Shown piece after piece: positions 11,621 through 13,339 of a stretch of DNA of 13,339 bases. The notes beneath the pieces are model-generated. The model searched no databases. It had not been told where the DNA came from and worked only from the letters and a program-made list of their open reading frames with translations. The stretch is taken from positions 1 through 13,339 of the forward strand of contig UQEO01000052.1 of assembly GCA_900540095.1 (NCBI GenBank), written 5' to 3'. This DNA is from an uncultured Collinsella sp. Its GTDB lineage: Bacteria; Actinomycetota; Coriobacteriia; Coriobacteriales; Coriobacteriaceae. Position 1 is the first letter of the stretch. Every line of letters starts with the position of its first letter. The position numbers were made by a program, and so were the translations under genes.

Positions 11621-12649
11621 ATGATGAAGCCCATGACGAAGAAGCTGCTGTTAGGAATTCCCACCGTGACGCTTTCGGCTGTGTTGGCGTGTACGGTGGC
11701 AGGCTGCGGCAGTAGCGCGCCGAGCGGTTCGGCTGGCAGCTCGGGCGGGAGCGCACCCGTGCAGGAGAAGTCCAAGAAGGCCAAGGCCTATGAGTCGCAG
11801 ACGGTCGAGGTGGCAGGCATTACCTATGAGTCGGTGGCTCACGGTACGTTCTATCGCGGCGATGCCAAGCTGCAGGACGGCTTTTACCTGCACATCAAGA
11901 TTACCAACAACAACACAAAGAACAGGACGTTCAGTTCCTTTAACGTGCATGCTGCCCAGGGCGATCTTGAGGCGGGTGACCCGTTGTTTACTTCCGGCAA
12001 GGCGGCCGTGCTCGACTACGTCGCAAGCGAGGCTCCCGATGATCTGCACAAGGGAATTGACCTTTCCGAGAGGCCAGATATCGGCCCGGGCGAGACCGTT
12101 GAGTACGTGTATTTCTGGGCGCCCAAGACGGCGTACTACGGGCCCATCACTGTCGAGTTCGTAGACGCTTACGCCCCCGCCAAGAATCATGAGGCCATGC
12201 ACTTTGACACCACGGGATGCGAGACCAAGGAGTTCAAGGCGGCCGGCGGCGTGGCCGATTCTGGCGAGAAGGCAGATTTAACGGGCATCGACTGCGCATC
12301 GTACAGTATCGAGGCCGCCGATGGGTACACGCTGGATTCGTCCAACGAAGAGCACGAAAAGGCAAACTTCTTCCACGACGAGACTGGAGGACGCCTGAAC
12401 ATCAGCATCTTCCCGCGCTCGCCGGAGGAAGAAGTTGCGAGCCTGGAGCAGGTCTACGAAGACAAGGAGACGACAACCGACCAGGTCGAGTACAACGGCA
12501 TAACGTGGCTGCGCTTTACCGGTCCCGACAACGGCCATACACTGTTTGCGACGGCTCCCGCAACGGGTGAAGCCGTCCGCGTATCGATCGGCTGGAAGAT
12601 CGACTGGGATGCTGCCGTGCCCATGATGGAGGCGCTGAAGCTCAAGTAA
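11621..12649 (+). CDS. Secreted lipoprotein, two domains, unknown function
   Basis: The protein has 342 residues from ATG 11621; ATGs at 11624 and 11633 are in frame and possible. The purine-rich AGAAGCGGTGAGG serves as ribosome site, poorly spaced for any one start. The signal peptide is MMKPMTKKLLLGIPTVTLSA with lipobox VAGC (Cys29), then a Ser/Gly-rich linker to about residue 46. The first domain (about 55-195: GFYLHIKITNNNTKNRTFSS..., GPGETVEYVYFW) resembles the beta-sandwich lipoproteins of the DUF5067/DUF4352 type. The second (about 215-342) contains YSIEAADGYTLDSS, GRLNISIFP, YNGITWLRFTG and SIGWKIDWDAAVPMMEALKL, which looks like a small alpha/beta domain. It should be anchored outside the cell by lipidated Cys29. 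The longer open frame upstream to 11498 has no ribosome site and would bury the signal peptide. The gene stands alone, ended by the terminator at 12677. Confidence 0.85.
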   Translation: MMKPMTKKLLLGIPTVTLSAVLACTVAGCGSSAPSGSAGSSGGSAPVQEKSKKAKAYESQTVEVAGITYESVAHGTFYRGDAKLQDGFYLHIKITNNNTKNRTFSSFNVHAAQGDLEAGDPLFTSGKAAVLDYVASEAPDDLHKGIDLSERPDIGPGETVEYVYFWAPKTAYYGPITVEFVDAYAPAKNHEAMHFDTTGCETKEFKAAGGVADSGEKADLTGIDCASYSIEAADGYTLDSSNEEHEKANFFHDETGGRLNISIFPRSPEEEVASLEQVYEDKETTTDQVEYNGITWLRFTGPDNGHTLFATAPATGEAVRVSIGWKIDWDAAVPMMEALKLK

Positions 12650-12676
12650 CGCCGCGAGTCTCACGTCAGGCGACTC

Positions 12677-12712
12677 AGGGCTGGCTCCGAGTTATCAGGG
12701 CCAGCCCTTTTG
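12677..12712 (+). terminator. Intrinsic terminator of the lipoprotein gene
   Basis: AGGGCTGGC (12677-12685) and GCCAGCCCT (12700-12708) form a perfect 9-bp stem with a 14-nt loop, followed by TTTT. It lies 28 nt past the stop, and also sits after the convergent minus-strand gene. Confidence 0.8.
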
Positions 12713-12758
12713 GTGTTCGATGAGCCGAGTCGGCGTCTCTCGCAAAGGTAACTGGGAG

Positions 12759-13339
12759 CTAGCGAGGCGTATCCGAATTGACCTCATCGGCGGTGTCGTT
12801 TTCGAGCGCCGTGCGGCGGGCGCTGTAGGCGACGAGGCCGGCGCCGGCTGCGGCGAGTGCTGCTGCGGCTGCCGTCAGGGGGACGTTGACATCGCCCGTG
12901 CCCGCAAGCGCGCCCGCTTTTCCGGAGCGCTTGTTATTGCCGTGGTCCTTGCCACTGCCGGAGCTGCTTCCGCCGGAGCTGCCTCCCGTGCCGGAACCGC
13001 CGCCACTCGAGCCGCCATCGCCGTCCGTCGTCATCGGGGCGTCGTGAAGTCCTGTCGTATCCGCGCTGTCGCATACGCCGACCTGAACTTCTGAGCGCTC
13101 GCATGCCGCGTCGGGCGCATGAAGCTCGTGCAGTACGGCACCCAGCGCCGAGTTTGCCCCCGGTCGAATTTCCTCGAGCGTTACGGGATCGAGCGCCACC
13201 AGATTACGCGCCTTCGCATACAGCGTTACGCGTTTGCCCACTTCGTCGCTCCAACTCTCGGGGATAGCGAAGCTCATGCGGAACGGTAGTGTCGAGAAAG
13301 TTGGTGTAGAGCCCCATCCGAAGCGAGTCGGCCCGGCGT
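12759..13339 (-). CDS. Cell-surface protein C-terminus with LAGTG sorting signal (partial, 5' end outside window)
   Basis: The frame is open to the right edge (193 codons visible) and ends at TAG 12759. An ATG at 13277 is in frame, but protein-like sequence (FSTLPFRMSFAIPESWSDEV) continues across it and no ribosome site precedes it, so the true start is outside. The visible order is an ectodomain end (KRVTLYAKARNLVALDPVTL), a Ser/Gly-rich linker (GDGGSSGGGSGTGG... about 95 residues from the end), LAGTG at 12891-12908, the hydrophobic helix TAAAAALAAAGAGLVAY, SARR and a short polar tail. This is a sortase sorting signal. LAXTG instead of LPXTG is the substrate motif of class E sortases of GC-rich actinobacteria. 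A wall-anchored adhesin or enzyme is likely; its function lies in the missing part. Confidence 0.85.
   Translation of the reverse strand, partial: AGPTRFGWGSTPTFSTLPFRMSFAIPESWSDEVGKRVTLYAKARNLVALDPVTLEEIRPGANSALGAVLHELHAPDAACERSEVQVGVCDSADTTGLHDAPMTTDGDGGSSGGGSGTGGSSGGSSSGSGKDHGNNKRSGKAGALAGTGDVNVPLTAAAAALAAAGAGLVAYSARRTALENDTADEVNSDTPR

Noticed and set aside
1..13339. CRISPR arrays, tRNA or rRNA genes, intact insertion sequences
   Set aside because: I saw no regularly spaced repeats, no tRNA or rRNA-like sequence, and no transposase motif or paired terminal repeats.

Overview
The window looks like a chromosomal segment of a human-gut Coriobacteriia bacterium, most likely Collinsella or a close relative. 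The basis is GC-rich coding sequence, actinobacterial and Firmicutes-like gene families side by side, a LAXTG-type surface anchor, and lipoprotein style. The genus is inferred from familiarity with these proteins, not from a marker gene.

Left part (1-4800) is an accessory region full of broken genes. It opens with a BcrA/LanF-type ABC ATPase (minus, running off the left edge). Facing it is the first 30 or so codons of a TetR regulator, cut off by foreign sequence. Then come a C-terminal scrap of a type I restriction specificity subunit (HsdS), a candidate structured RNA with its own terminator, and a GyrI-like gene with an internal stop and lost 3' end. Next is the N-terminal scrap of an AAA/DUF4143 ATPase whose P-loop has mutated. 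A small DUF6019-like membrane protein with a strong promoter follows, then a minus-strand pair (bacterial-PH membrane protein, YjdF-like protein) and a small unknown ORF. The region ends with the C-terminal third of another AAA/DUF4143 ATPase.

Middle part (4800-9750) is ordinary dense coding. A flavodoxin-fold, cysteine-rich reductase (plus) faces a two-gene minus-strand operon encoding both subunits of a divergent type IIA topoisomerase, the ParE/GyrB-like subunit first and the ParC/GyrA-like subunit second. Catalytic residues are kept. The ATP-lid region is unusual, no GyrA-box is visible, and the quinolone-binding serine of GyrA is alanine here.

Right part (9750-13339): a 252-bp divergent regulatory region carries a perfect CGAAC-N4-GTTCG (LexA-type) palindrome, the topoisomerase promoter and the promoter of an intact AAA/DUF4143 ATPase of lower GC. 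That ATPase overlaps a downstream ORF interrupted by an early stop. A two-domain lipoprotein follows, ending in a good terminator. The window closes with the C-terminus of a minus-strand surface protein carrying a Ser/Gly linker, LAGTG sorting motif, membrane helix and RR tail.

The most notable points are three copies of the AAA/DUF4143 family in different states of decay, a C5-rich motif just upstream of two of them, and the unusual topoisomerase pair next to a candidate SOS box.
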